From assembly GCA_016784965.1 (NCBI GenBank), contig JADHTQ010000038.1:1-46120 (forward strand): DNA of 46,120 bases, written 5' to 3'. A program made the position numbers and the translations under genes. How positions within the stretch are numbered: position 1 is the stretch's first letter; the number at the start of each line of letters is the position of its first letter. Shown piece by piece: positions 6,662 through 15,557 of the stretch. The notes below the pieces were generated by a model. The model was given only the letters and a program-made list of their open reading frames with translations. It searched no databases and was not told the origin of the DNA. The DNA comes from Bacteriovoracaceae bacterium. Lineage in GTDB: Bacteria > Bdellovibrionota > Bacteriovoracia > Bacteriovoracales > Bacteriovoracaceae.

Positions 6662-7570
6662 GTGAAAATTTCAATAATCTACTCAATATCTATTTTTTTA
6701 ACTTTTGCTTCTTGCTCTACAAGTGTCAAAAAAACGCCCGTCACTGAGTTAGTTTCCCCTAAACCGATTGCAATTTTGCAGGAGGTATCGATTTTTCCAG
6801 GTCACGTTAAGTTGGTTAAAATTCCACTAGATTTTCTCGATCAAAACTCTTTGCAACTATTAAAATTTACTTGCCGAAAGGATGCGGCTTTACCATTTTT
6901 TATGAAAGAAAATGTCTTACATGCGTTTATCGTTGAGAGTTACTTTTCAGACCACTCCCCTTTCAAGTGTAGGGTTGAAGTAGATGTGGCAGGTCAAACC
7001 CAAATTATTCCTGTAGTAAAAGCAACTGTGGGCCTTTATGAATATAAAGAAGAGCGCATCAACGTAGACAAAAAGCGAGTTTTTCTGTCTAAAAAAGACC
7101 TCAAGCGAGTTATAAAGGAGAGGAAAATTTTAACCAAAATCTATCAAAACTCTCCACAAGATAGAATTTATTTTATGGAACCTTTTTCACTGCCTTTAGA
7201 TTCAAAGATTACCAGTATTTATGGAACTAAAAGAGTCTTTAATAATGAAAAAAAGACCCAACATTTAGGCACAGACTTTAGGGCCCCAGTGGGAGAAGAA
7301 GTGCCTGCTGCCAATTCTGGCAAAGTTGTATTTGCAGGAGACTTATTTTTTTCCGGCAATACCGTAATTATTGATCATGGATTGAGCATATTTACAGTTT
7401 ATGGTCACCTTTCTGCATTTAAAACCACAAGTGACGAATTTATTCCCAAGGGAACAATTATTGGTTTATCGGGGAAAACTGGACGCGTCTCAGGACCACA
7501 CCTGCACTGGGGAGTAAAAATTCAAGGGTACAACATCGATGGTATAGCTCTATCAAAGCTTAATATCTAA
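6662..7570 (+). CDS. M23 (LytM-type) zinc endopeptidase lipoprotein
   Basis: 302 residues. An N-terminal signal with lipobox FASC (C18) predicts membrane anchoring. Residues about 35-175 are unassigned, with beta-rich character. The C-terminal M23 domain is about 185-295, with all zinc and catalytic residues visible: H201 and D205 in HLGTDFRAP, H249 in VYGHLS, and H280-x-H282 in GPHLHWG. Such enzymes cut peptide cross-links in peptidoglycan, here probably in the periplasm. An intact active site argues for an enzyme, not a degenerate activator. GTG start with SD TGGAG at 6651-6655. The gene overlaps fabH tail to tail by 11 bases. Confidence 0.92.
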   Translation: MKISIIYSISIFLTFASCSTSVKKTPVTELVSPKPIAILQEVSIFPGHVKLVKIPLDFLDQNSLQLLKFTCRKDAALPFFMKENVLHAFIVESYFSDHSPFKCRVEVDVAGQTQIIPVVKATVGLYEYKEERINVDKKRVFLSKKDLKRVIKERKILTKIYQNSPQDRIYFMEPFSLPLDSKITSIYGTKRVFNNEKKTQHLGTDFRAPVGEEVPAANSGKVVFAGDLFFSGNTVIIDHGLSIFTVYGHLSAFKTTSDEFIPKGTIIGLSGKTGRVSGPHLHWGVKIQGYNIDGIALSKLNI

Positions 7571-8561
7571 ATACGGTTGCCCCTGAAGTAAGACCAGCAC
7601 CAAAGACATCAAAAAGAACGATATCTCCCCTTTTAATTTTGCCTTCTGCACAGGCTTCATGAAAAGCTATGGGTACTGTCGCAGCAGAAGTATTGCCATA
7701 TTTGTGGATATTGACAATAACTTTTTCCATACTAATGCCGATTCTTTTGGCCACGGCTTCTATGATGCGAATATTGGCCTGATGGGGCACCATCCAGTCG
7801 ACTTGATCAGCTGTAATACCAGAATCTTCCAAAACTAAGGATACATTATCAGTCAGTGTTCTCACCGCCACTTTAAAAATTTCTCTTCCCTTCATTTTCA
7901 TAAATTGTAAGCGATTTTTTAAAATATCCTCAGTGATGGGTGAAATAGAGCCACCATGATCGCTGACAAAAAACTTTCGACCTGTGCCATCTGCGGTCAG
8001 TGAAGTCTTTATTATTTCAGACGTATCACCTTCTTCTGACCTACCGACTATGGCAACACCGGCACCGTCTCCAAAGAGGATGCACTCATTGCGATCGCTC
8101 CAATCAACCTGTCTGCTAAGCATTTCTGCACCCACAACTAAGATATTTTTCATCATACCAGTTTGAATCATAGCATTGGCAATATTGAATCCATAAACGA
8201 AGCCTGAACAGGCAGCACTGATATCCAGGCATGCACAGTGATTTGTTATTCCAAGCTTGGTTTGCAAGATAGTGGCAGTAGATGGGAGTTGTACGTCATT
8301 AGTCAGAGTTCCAAAGAGGATCATATCAATATCATTGGGGACCATCTGCGCTCTTTCTAAAGCGATTTTGGTGGCATATAAGGCCATATCTGAAGGCCAT
8401 TCTCCACCTTCTGTGCTGCAAATTCTCCTCTCTATGATACCAGACCGCTCAACAATCCACTTGTGACTAGTATCTACCATTTTTTCTAAATCATAATTTG
8501 TCAGTACTTTTTTAGGTACATACATACCTGTACCTTTAATTTTGGCCTTATACATTTGCAT
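7560..8561 (-). CDS. fabH: 3-oxoacyl-ACP synthase III (FabH)
   Basis: 333 residues, the normal length. It condenses acetyl-CoA (or another acyl-CoA) with malonyl-ACP to start fatty acid synthesis in the cytoplasm. The full catalytic triad is visible: C118 in AACSGF, H260 in VPHQAN and N290 in KYGNTSA. The glycine-rich C-terminal GAGLTSGA is present. No other fab gene is adjacent, so this may be a secondary copy or a stand-alone FabH. The ATG at 8561 follows GGGAC. An ATG two codons later is also possible. Initial acyl-CoA preference cannot be judged. Confidence 0.93.
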   Translation of the reverse strand: MQMYKAKIKGTGMYVPKKVLTNYDLEKMVDTSHKWIVERSGIIERRICSTEGGEWPSDMALYATKIALERAQMVPNDIDMILFGTLTNDVQLPSTATILQTKLGITNHCACLDISAACSGFVYGFNIANAMIQTGMMKNILVVGAEMLSRQVDWSDRNECILFGDGAGVAIVGRSEEGDTSEIIKTSLTADGTGRKFFVSDHGGSISPITEDILKNRLQFMKMKGREIFKVAVRTLTDNVSLVLEDSGITADQVDWMVPHQANIRIIEAVAKRIGISMEKVIVNIHKYGNTSAATVPIAFHEACAEGKIKRGDIVLFDVFGAGLTSGATVFRY

Positions 8562-8632
8562 AATCTTGTCCCAATGATTTATAAATTTATAAGTTTGTTG
8601 TATTCTAAAGAATTTATAGAAAGAGTCAAACG

Positions 8633-9541
8633 TTAATTTTTTATATGGTTTTGTCTGTTGACCTTTAAGGCCAAAAATAGGCCTAACATGATGAGCAAAC
8701 AGGAGATAATGCTTTGGAGTGTCACAGCTTCTCCTAAGTAAGTCCAGGCCAAAATGTTTGCAATGATCGGTTGCAGATAGATAAATAGTGCTACTTTTTC
8801 CGAGTCAACATATGCCAGGGCCCAATTGCTCAGTAAGTATGTAAGGATCGTCGCTCCTATGATGGCATAGGACATGCAAAAAAGTAACTCTATGTTCCAG
8901 ACATCTGGAGTGACCAGTTTAACTCCTACGATTTGTGAATAGACAAGCACCTGGAAAGCAGAAAAGATCAACATCCAAGAGGTTATCCAATACTTGTTGT
9001 TTTCTAACATAAACTGACGACACAAGCTCAAAAAAAGAGCAATACTAAATGCTCCCAAAATTATTAACATATCTCCCAGAAATGTTGTATTGGAAAAAGA
9101 AAATGCATCTACCTTTCTGATTGCCAAAACCCCAATAAAAGCGAGCAAAATGCCAAGCCCTTTGTTCCAGGTAAATACTTCATGTCGCATAATGATAACA
9201 ATGAGTAGTGTAAATATGGGAATAGTGGAAGCCAAAATTGAGGCATTTACCGAAGTTGTACGAGAAATTCCCTCTAAAAAGGCCGTCTGTCCTACCGCAA
9301 CCCCCAAAAAAGCAAAAATAAATGCTTTGAGATAGTATTGATATCCCCTACCACACTCTTTGCGGTAGAAAATGAAGGAGTAGGTCATTAAGATAACGCC
9401 CGAACAAAAAAAGCGCATAAAGGCCCAATATGATGGTGTTATATGGGATACCACAATTTTAGAGGTAATAAAGTTAATGCCAAATAGGACTTGGACTAAT
9501 ATTAAAATGGCATAAAAAAATTTAAACGATCGGCTGCCCAT
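8633..9541 (-). CDS. DMT-superfamily permease (EamA family)
   Basis: 302 residues with about ten hydrophobic segments in two similar halves, the EamA (DUF6) layout. Landmarks are GINFITSKIVV near residue 21, PSYWAFMRFFCSG in helix 2, AFLEGISRTTSVNASILASTIP in the first half, and LLSNWALAYVDSEKVALFIYLQPI in the second, the conserved 'P' at the end of helix 9. Members export metabolites or amino acids through the inner membrane; the substrate cannot be predicted. The start overlaps the end of the small gene upstream by 20 bases, so the two are probably translationally coupled. Confidence 0.88.
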   Translation of the reverse strand: MGSRSFKFFYAILILVQVLFGINFITSKIVVSHITPSYWAFMRFFCSGVILMTYSFIFYRKECGRGYQYYLKAFIFAFLGVAVGQTAFLEGISRTTSVNASILASTIPIFTLLIVIIMRHEVFTWNKGLGILLAFIGVLAIRKVDAFSFSNTTFLGDMLIILGAFSIALFLSLCRQFMLENNKYWITSWMLIFSAFQVLVYSQIVGVKLVTPDVWNIELLFCMSYAIIGATILTYLLSNWALAYVDSEKVALFIYLQPIIANILAWTYLGEAVTLQSIISCLLIMLGLFLALKVNRQNHIKN

Positions 9542-9815
9542 CCTGTCTCTTGCTTGTTTTGCTTTTTATCTTTTCAAACATGACATAACTGGATTTTAGC
9601 ACAAGAATAAACCAAGGGGTACCGTGCATAATTAGGTCAAACCAATCTACCGGCTTCGATAGAGTCCCTCTCCAGAGCATCTGCAATTTTTCTACAAAAT
9701 GGGGGGGAGCAAATGGTGCAAGACCTATTGTAAGACATGCCATAATGACAAGGGACCAAGGAATTTTATTTAAAATAGCAAAAGCACTAAATTTGTTTAT
9801 AGTTTGAGAGTGCAA
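9522..9815 (-). CDS. Small two-helix membrane protein (mis-called 'RND transporter' family)
   Basis: 97 residues. The start is a TTG at 9815, supported by a strong GGAGG eight bases before it. Two membrane segments flank the conserved middle LAPFAPPHFVEKLQMLWRGTL followed by KPVDWFDLIMHGTPWFILVL. This matches a widespread family of about 70-residue proteins in Proteobacteria that databases sometimes label RND transporter although they are far too short. Function is unknown. It overlaps the EamA permease gene by 20 bases and is likely cotranscribed with it. Confidence 0.75.
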   Translation of the reverse strand: MHSQTINKFSAFAILNKIPWSLVIMACLTIGLAPFAPPHFVEKLQMLWRGTLSKPVDWFDLIMHGTPWFILVLKSSYVMFEKIKSKTSKRQDGQPIV

Positions 9816-9876
9816 GTTTGTCGCCTCCGGTTTTTAGGGTTAAACTTTTGGTGATTTTGGTGCAAGAGAGCTAAAT

Positions 9877-9987
9877 ATGCAAGAAGTATTTATTAAAGCC
9901 ATGCTATATGCGTCATTTACTTTTTACATTTGGCCTAAATTTATGTTAACCTCACAAAAATTCAATGAGTTTAAAACCAAGGAATAA
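9877..9987 (+). CDS. Small membrane peptide upstream of deoC (36 aa)
   Basis: A 36-codon frame from ATG 9877 to TAA 9985-9987, preceded by an SD-like AGAGAG. It has one hydrophobic, aromatic-rich segment (about residues 4-24) and a charged tail ending KFNEFKTKE. Its stop codon lies inside the AAGGAATAAG that serves as the SD of deoC, so the two would be coupled. Such tight packing suggests real translation. No family recognised. It is short enough that chance cannot be excluded. Confidence 0.4.
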   Translation: MQEVFIKAMLYASFTFYIWPKFMLTSQKFNEFKTKE

Positions 9988-9991
9988 GACT

Positions 9992-10681
9992 ATGCGCAAA
10001 GAAGATATTGCCCGTATGATTGATCACACTCTGTTGAAACCAGATGCTTGCCTAGAGCAATTAGAAAAACTATGTTTTGAGGCCATAGAGCACAATTTTG
10101 CCACAGTTTGTGTAAATCCTACCCATGTGGAGTTTTGCGCAAGTATTTTAAAGGATAAAGCCCCAAAGGTTTGTACTGTGGTTGGTTTTCCTTTGGGGGC
10201 CAATATCTCTGGAGCAAAGGCATTCGAAACGAAAGAGGCCATTTGTTTAGGAGCAGAAGAAATCGATATGGTTATCAACATTGGTGCATTAAAAGACCAA
10301 AAATTTGATTTTGTAAAAGCAGATATTGAAAGTGTTGTAAACGCTGCAGGACAAATCCCCGTTAAAGTAATAATTGAGACTTCCCTACTAAATGATGAGC
10401 AAAAAATCAAGGCCTGCATGCTGGCAAAACAAGCAGGAGCAAGTTTTGTTAAAACCTCCACAGGATTTTCAGGAGGAGGTGCCAATGCTCACGATGTGGC
10501 ACTGATGAGAAAAACTGTAGGTGAAAATATTGGTGTTAAGGCATCCGGCGGGATTAGAACTTACGAGGATGCAATAGCAGTAATAAATGCCGGGGCCAAT
10601 CGAATTGGTGCTAGCAGTGGCGTGAATATCATCAAGGGGCAATCACAAAAGGCAGACCAAGGGGAAGCGGACGCCTATTGA
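9992..10681 (+). CDS. deoC: Deoxyribose-phosphate aldolase
   Basis: 229 residues from ATG 9992, chosen because AAGGA lies 6 bases before it and homologues begin near [14 protein letters not shown]. An upstream ATG (9965) has no SD. The enzyme splits 2-deoxyribose 5-phosphate to glyceraldehyde 3-phosphate and acetaldehyde in the cytoplasm. The catalytic set is visible: D92 ([11 protein letters not shown]), Schiff-base K154 (FVKTSTGFS) and K183 (GVKASGGIR). Of the family's shorter (about 220) class. No other nucleoside-degradation gene lies nearby. In a bacterium that eats other cells' DNA, deoxyribose salvage makes sense, which is inference. It ends 3 bases from the convergent hisIE. Confidence 0.95.
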   Translation: MRKEDIARMIDHTLLKPDACLEQLEKLCFEAIEHNFATVCVNPTHVEFCASILKDKAPKVCTVVGFPLGANISGAKAFETKEAICLGAEEIDMVINIGALKDQKFDFVKADIESVVNAAGQIPVKVIIETSLLNDEQKIKACMLAKQAGASFVKTSTGFSGGGANAHDVALMRKTVGENIGVKASGGIRTYEDAIAVINAGANRIGASSGVNIIKGQSQKADQGEADAY

Positions 10682-10684
10682 AAA

Positions 10685-11278
10685 CTATTTGTGCCGATTT
10701 TTTAGTATTTCAACAACATCCGACCACGAAATGTCTTTATACTCTAACAGTACCATCATGTGATAGATTAGATCTGCAGCTTCATTTTTAAGCAAATCGA
10801 GGTTGTCGTCCTTGCCTTCAATCACAAGTTCAACTGCTTCTTCCCCAACTTTTTGAACTATCTTATTAATTCCTTCATCAAATAATGAGCAAGTATATGA
10901 TTTAGAGTTCCTGTTGATCTTTCTATCATGAATGATGTCGTTTAACTTATTTAAAAAAGTATAAACTTCTTGGTTACTTTCTTTAAAGCAGCTATCATCA
11001 CCTTTATGGCAAGTCGGACCTACTGCCGTGGCCTTGATTAAAATAGTATCTTCATCACAGTCAACTAACATTTTATCAACTAGAAGAAAGTTGCCAGATG
11101 TTTCCCCTTTTACCCAAAGACGTTTTTTTGAACGTGAAAAGAAGGTGACTTTGCCGCTTTTTTTTGTTTGATCAAAAGCTTCTTTGTTCATATAACCTAG
11201 CATTAAAACAACACCGGTACTGCTATCTTGTATTATGGCCGGAACCAATCCATCCATCTTTAAAAAATCTAATTTCAT
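10685..11278 (-). CDS. hisI: Bifunctional HisI-HisE (PRA-cyclohydrolase / PRA-PP pyrophosphohydrolase)
   Basis: 197 residues, histidine steps 2 and 3. The N-terminal cyclohydrolase domain (about 1-105) has the metal-site sequence DCDEDT (D73, C74, D75, D77) and C90 and C97 in [11 protein letters not shown]. The C-terminal pyrophosphohydrolase domain (about 108-197) has [14 protein letters not shown] and [14 protein letters not shown]. The gene is last in the operon and overlaps hisF by 4 bases (ATGA). The fused order is that of enteric bacteria and many others. Complete. Confidence 0.95.
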   Translation of the reverse strand: MKLDFLKMDGLVPAIIQDSSTGVVLMLGYMNKEAFDQTKKSGKVTFFSRSKKRLWVKGETSGNFLLVDKMLVDCDEDTILIKATAVGPTCHKGDDSCFKESNQEVYTFLNKLNDIIHDRKINRNSKSYTCSLFDEGINKIVQKVGEEAVELVIEGKDDNLDLLKNEAADLIYHMMVLLEYKDISWSDVVEILKNRHK

Positions 11279-12030
11279 AATCTAACCTCGATATCATTTT
11301 GTGAGAGATAATGCTTCAAATCCTTTATTGCAACCTCTTTAAAGTGAAAGATACTTGCCGCTAAAGCAGCATCCGACTTGCCTTGTTGAAATATATCAAC
11401 AAAATGATTCATACTGCCAGCACCACCTGATGCCACTACAGGAATTGGAACTAGGCCTGAAACTCTGGCAGTCAATTCTGTCGCAAAACCATTTTTGGTT
11501 CCATCATGATCAATAGATGTTAAAATAATTTCTCCCGCGCCTGCCTCATATGCCTGTTTAATCCAACTCAATGTTTCTCTAGCTGTCTGCCTTCTTCCTC
11601 CGCTGACAAACACTTTGTTTATTCCTTCAACTACTTTGGTATCAACTGCCAAAACAATACATTGACTACCAAATTGTTTTGCCAATTTTTCTATTATTGA
11701 TGGATCTTCTACTGCGGCCGAATTTATGACTACTTTATCGGCTCCGGCATTTAATAATACACTTACATCTTCTACACAACTTATTCCGCCTCCGACACTA
11801 AAAGGAATATTTATCCCCTGAGCAACCTTAAAGACCAAATCAGCTAAAATTTTTCTTTTTTCAACAGTAGCGGTAATGTCTAAAAAAACTAGCTCATCTG
11901 CACCTTGATCAGCATATATTTTTCCCTGCTCTACAGGATCTCCTGCATCTTTTAAATTGACAAAATTAGTTCCCTTGACCGTTCTTCCATTTTGAACATC
12001 CAGGCAGGGTATTATACGTTTTGCTAGCAT
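11275..12030 (-). CDS. hisF: Imidazole glycerol phosphate synthase, cyclase subunit
   Basis: 251 residues, a (beta/alpha)8 barrel. It closes the imidazole ring from PRFAR with ammonia supplied by HisH. The two catalytic aspartates are visible: D11 in [10 protein letters not shown] and D129 in VLAVDTK. The phosphate loops FSVGGGI and VASGGAG are present. Its ATG overlaps the end of hisA by 7 bases. SD GGAG precedes it inside hisA. It forms a heterodimer with HisH, encoded two genes upstream. Confidence 0.96.
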   Translation of the reverse strand: MLAKRIIPCLDVQNGRTVKGTNFVNLKDAGDPVEQGKIYADQGADELVFLDITATVEKRKILADLVFKVAQGINIPFSVGGGISCVEDVSVLLNAGADKVVINSAAVEDPSIIEKLAKQFGSQCIVLAVDTKVVEGINKVFVSGGRRQTARETLSWIKQAYEAGAGEIILTSIDHDGTKNGFATELTARVSGLVPIPVVASGGAGSMNHFVDIFQQGKSDAALAASIFHFKEVAIKDLKHYLSQNDIEVRL

Positions 12031-12746
12031 AAATAATCTCCTAAATCATTTAGTGTGATTTTGTATTCATATAGGGCCTTCCCTAAAATGGCACCGTACA
12101 CCCCTGTCTGATCCAACTGCTCAATATCTGCTACAGAGCTAATTCCTCCGCTGGCAATAATCTTAGCTCCCTTATATGTTGTAGTGAGCTCTTTATATAA
12201 AGCAAAATTCGGGCCTTGCAATCGACCATCTTTACTAATATCTGTACACACAAAATGACTTATTCCCTGTGCTATGTATTGCTTAAAAAATTTATCCAAA
12301 GTTACAGCGGTACTATCTTGCCAGCCATGAATTGCAATATATCCATTTTTTACATCGGGACTTAAAATAAAAATGTCTTTTGAATATTGGTTAATCCAAC
12401 TAAAAAGTAACTCTGGATCAGTTACAGCAATACTGCCTATATTTACCTGCTTTGCTCCAGCGTCTAGCACCATTTGCAAATCGTCACTGCTGCGAATGCC
12501 TCCACCAAAATCTATGGAAAGATCTGTGTTTGAAGCAATATCCCTTAAAACCTTGGCATTTTTTATTCTACCTTCTTTTGCTCCTTCTAGATCGACAAGG
12601 TGAATTTTTTTAACACCATTGTGTTGAAAATATTTGGCAACATCTAGGGGATTTTGATTATAGACTTTAACCGTGCCAAACTGGCCTTCTGTCAATCGAA
12701 CGCATTTACCTTCATAAACATCAATTGCAGGAATTATTTCTATCAT
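12024..12746 (-). CDS. hisA: ProFAR isomerase
   Basis: 240 residues, a (beta/alpha)8 barrel related to HisF. It isomerises ProFAR to PRFAR. D9 in [15 protein letters not shown] is the catalytic base, with [11 protein letters not shown] and IIASGGISS as phosphate loops. I take ATG 12746, whose A is also the last base of the hisH stop (TGATG). A GTG one codon earlier is possible but less likely. The gene overlaps hisF downstream. Confidence 0.95.
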   Translation of the reverse strand: MIEIIPAIDVYEGKCVRLTEGQFGTVKVYNQNPLDVAKYFQHNGVKKIHLVDLEGAKEGRIKNAKVLRDIASNTDLSIDFGGGIRSSDDLQMVLDAGAKQVNIGSIAVTDPELLFSWINQYSKDIFILSPDVKNGYIAIHGWQDSTAVTLDKFFKQYIAQGISHFVCTDISKDGRLQGPNFALYKELTTTYKGAKIIASGGISSVADIEQLDQTGVYGAILGKALYEYKITLNDLGDYLC

Positions 12747-13336
12747 CACTTTTCCAATTCAATAAAATTTTTTAATATTATTTGTCCCACATCTCCACTT
12801 TTTTCTGGATGAAATTGTACGGCATAAAAATTATTTTTCTCAAGACCTGCACTAAATGGACTACCATAATCTGTCTTAGCATTAGTAAGAGAGTTTAGTC
12901 TCACAAAGTAACTATGGGCAAAATAAACATAGGAGTTTTTTTGATCAACACCTTTGTATAGTGCTCCCTTTATATCAAAAAGTGCATTCCATCCCATATG
13001 AGGTACTTTGTTTGTTGGGAGAATTTTGATAACTTGTTCATCAAAGATATTAAGCCCCTTGGCATCGTTTTCGCTACTGGAGCTACACATTAATTGCATT
13101 CCGAGGCAAATCCCTAAAAATGGCATCTCTAACGAAGGTATAACTTTTAAAAGACCTAATTCATCTAAATAGGAAATGGCCGATTTGGCCTCACCCACAC
13201 CAGGAAATATTACTCTATCAGCGCTTCCAATAATATCTTTATTATCAGTGATAACAGGATCAAGACCCAAACGATTGAGGGCAAATGCAATTGATTGCAC
13301 ATTTCCTGCATTGTATTTAATTACCGCTACCTTCAC
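12746..13336 (-). CDS. hisH: Imidazole glycerol phosphate synthase, glutaminase subunit
   Basis: 196 residues, a class I glutamine amidotransferase that feeds ammonia to HisF. The triad is visible: C77 in FLGICLGMQLM, H176 and E178 in AVQFHPEKSG. The oxyanion motif FPGVGEA (residues 44-50) is present. GTG start that overlaps the hisB stop by 4 bases (GTGA). Normal length. Confidence 0.95.
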   Translation of the reverse strand: MKVAVIKYNAGNVQSIAFALNRLGLDPVITDNKDIIGSADRVIFPGVGEAKSAISYLDELGLLKVIPSLEMPFLGICLGMQLMCSSSSENDAKGLNIFDEQVIKILPTNKVPHMGWNALFDIKGALYKGVDQKNSYVYFAHSYFVRLNSLTNAKTDYGSPFSAGLEKNNFYAVQFHPEKSGDVGQIILKNFIELEK

Positions 13337-14466
13337 AGCATACCCTTAGTACTTGGGACTTGATAATTTCCCATACTTTTTTCAACTGCCATTTTTATAC
13401 TTTTTCCAAATGCCTTAAAAATTGCCTCAATTTTATGGTGCTCATTAGATCCATTGGCCTCAATATGCAAAGTACACCGGCATGAATCGACAAAGGTTCT
13501 GAAAAAATGGAAAAAAAGTTCTGTCGGAACATCTCCAACTTTCTCTCTTTTGAAATCGGCCTCAAAAGAAAGCCAGCTGCGCCCGGAAAAATCTAACACT
13601 ACTTTTGCCTGAGACTCATCCATCGGTAACACGAAACCATACCTGCTGGTTCCTCTTTTATCGCCTAAGGCATCACTAAAAGACTCCCCTAAACAAATTG
13701 CAACATCTTCCACGACATGGTGTTCATCTACATACAGATCGCCCTGTGCCTTTAATAAAATATCACACATTGAATGTTTTGCAATTTGCTCCACCATGTG
13801 GTCTAAAAAGCCAAGTCCTGTTTTAATTTCAGAGGCACCTGACCCATCCAAATTTATAGAAAGTGAGATAGATGTTTCAGATGTTTTTCGCTCAATCGTT
13901 GCCGTTCGATCATGCCCCTTTTTTATATACTTATAAATGTCATCCCAATTATCACTCATGTAATCTGCATTATTTTCAATCATCCCCATATCTTCGACAG
14001 AAGTTTTGTCATGTGGGTTTGATTTTAAAAAAATTGATCCACACTTTAAGTTCTGGGATAAGAGCACATCACTGTAGCGATCCCCTATTACAAAGGAGTT
14101 TTCCATATCGTATTCGCCATTTATGTATTCTTTCAGCATACCAATCCCTGGTTTTCGCGTATCTTTATTATCTGCAGGAAGTGATCCATCTATGTGTACA
14201 TTTTTAAAACAAACACCTTCATTTTCTAAAATCTTCATCATTTTTTCATGTACAGGCCAAAATGTATTTTCTGGAAAACTTGGCGTCCCTAGGCCATCTT
14301 GGTTAGTTACCATAATTAAATCATGGCCTAGATCATTAGAAATCTTATAAAGATTGCGAATTACGCCAGGTAAAAACTCTAACTTTTCCAACGAATCTAT
14401 TTGATAAGTAACTGGTGGTTCTTTAATTAATGTCCCATCACGATCTACAAATATTGCTTTTTTCAT
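13333..14466 (-). CDS. hisB: Bifunctional HisB (histidinol-P phosphatase / IGP dehydratase)
   Basis: 377 residues. The N-terminal HAD phosphatase (about 1-165) has D8 and D10 in FVDRDGTL, MVTNQDG, and the metal site FVIGDRYSD. The C-terminal imidazoleglycerol-phosphate dehydratase (about 188-377) has GLGFLDHM, DEHHVVEDVAICLGE, and the second metal motif SNEHHKIEAIFKAFG. The fusion catalyses two non-consecutive steps and is typical of Gammaproteobacteria, Bacteroidetes and some others; many bacteria have separate proteins. That, and the gene order, suggests the operon may have been acquired. 4-base overlap with hisH. Confidence 0.95.
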   Translation of the reverse strand: MKKAIFVDRDGTLIKEPPVTYQIDSLEKLEFLPGVIRNLYKISNDLGHDLIMVTNQDGLGTPSFPENTFWPVHEKMMKILENEGVCFKNVHIDGSLPADNKDTRKPGIGMLKEYINGEYDMENSFVIGDRYSDVLLSQNLKCGSIFLKSNPHDKTSVEDMGMIENNADYMSDNWDDIYKYIKKGHDRTATIERKTSETSISLSINLDGSGASEIKTGLGFLDHMVEQIAKHSMCDILLKAQGDLYVDEHHVVEDVAICLGESFSDALGDKRGTSRYGFVLPMDESQAKVVLDFSGRSWLSFEADFKREKVGDVPTELFFHFFRTFVDSCRCTLHIEANGSNEHHKIEAIFKAFGKSIKMAVEKSMGNYQVPSTKGML

Positions 14467-14470
14467 ATTT

Positions 14471-15541
14471 TCACCCTAGTTTTTTTAAAACATTTAGTAA
14501 CAATTTATTTTCATCTACAGTTCCTACAGTTATGCGCACTAATCCCTCACAATTTCTAAGTTGCGATCGATCGCGAATAACAATGCGATTTTCTAACAAC
14601 AAAGAGTGAGCCTCCCGAGCGTTCTTAAAGCGAACTAACAAAAAATTTGCCTGCCCTGGATAAACCTTCTCTACACAATTTAAACTATCAAATTGCTCTG
14701 CCAAAAATTGTCTTTGTTCATTGATCATGGCAACAACTGAGTTCTTTTGCTCAATATTGTCTAAAGCGTCCAGCGCTATTTTTTGGGTGGGAGTACTTAT
14801 GTTATATGGAGGTTTAATGCTACTTAACACTTCTACAATTTTTGGATGAGCAAAAGCAAATCCCAAACGTAATGCGGCCAATCCCCATGCTTTAGAAAAT
14901 GTTCTCATAATGATTAAACGTGGATAATCAGCAAGCAGTGACTTGCAACTATCTTGTGGGCAAAAGTCAATGTAAGCTTCATCAATGACTACAATTCCTT
15001 TAAAGCTGTTTAAAAGTTTTATAATACTTTCTTGATCAAAGCAATTTCCCGTTGGGTTATTTGGTGAACACAAAAATAATATTTTACAATTTACGTTTGC
15101 TGCTTTTTTTATGCTATCAATATCTAATGTTTTAAAATCGTTTATAAGTGGGACCTCTACAACTGAGACGTTGTGGATTTGGGCCATGACTGAATACATG
15201 CCATAGGTTGGAGGGCAAAAAAGCACCTCGTCTTTGCTTGGGTGACAAAAGGTTCTCATCACTAGATCAATAATTTCATCACTGCCATGTCCAATAAAGA
15301 TGCTCTTTTTTGGAACCGAATATATTGATGACATTTTGTTTTTGAGTAATGATTGGTCAGGATCAGGATAACGGTTTAACGAGTAAGTTGAGGACGCTTG
15401 CACCATATTATCATAGGCACTCTCATTGGCATCTAGATAAATATAATTTTCTCCCATACACTCATCTCTGGCCGAAGTATATGGCCTTAGTGCTTTAATA
15501 TTTTCACGTATTAAGGAGTCTATGCCCAAAGTTGTATTCAT
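14471..15541 (-). CDS. hisC: Histidinol-phosphate aminotransferase
   Basis: About 356 residues from the ATG at 15541. A TTG at 15556 in frame would add five residues but has no obvious SD. PLP fold-type I enzyme, transaminating imidazole-acetol phosphate with glutamate. Landmarks: LDANESAYDN (36-45), GHGSDEIID (84-92), SPNNPTGN (159-166), VVIDEAY (184-190) and the Schiff-base K217 in RTFSKAWGLAALRLG. The gap to hisD is about 16 bases, and the next gene hisB follows after 4 bases. Confidence 0.95.
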   Translation of the reverse strand: MNTTLGIDSLIRENIKALRPYTSARDECMGENYIYLDANESAYDNMVQASSTYSLNRYPDPDQSLLKNKMSSIYSVPKKSIFIGHGSDEIIDLVMRTFCHPSKDEVLFCPPTYGMYSVMAQIHNVSVVEVPLINDFKTLDIDSIKKAANVNCKILFLCSPNNPTGNCFDQESIIKLLNSFKGIVVIDEAYIDFCPQDSCKSLLADYPRLIIMRTFSKAWGLAALRLGFAFAHPKIVEVLSSIKPPYNISTPTQKIALDALDNIEQKNSVVAMINEQRQFLAEQFDSLNCVEKVYPGQANFLLVRFKNAREAHSLLLENRIVIRDRSQLRNCEGLVRITVGTVDENKLLLNVLKKLG

Positions 15542-15557
15542 ATTTAAAACTCGCAAA

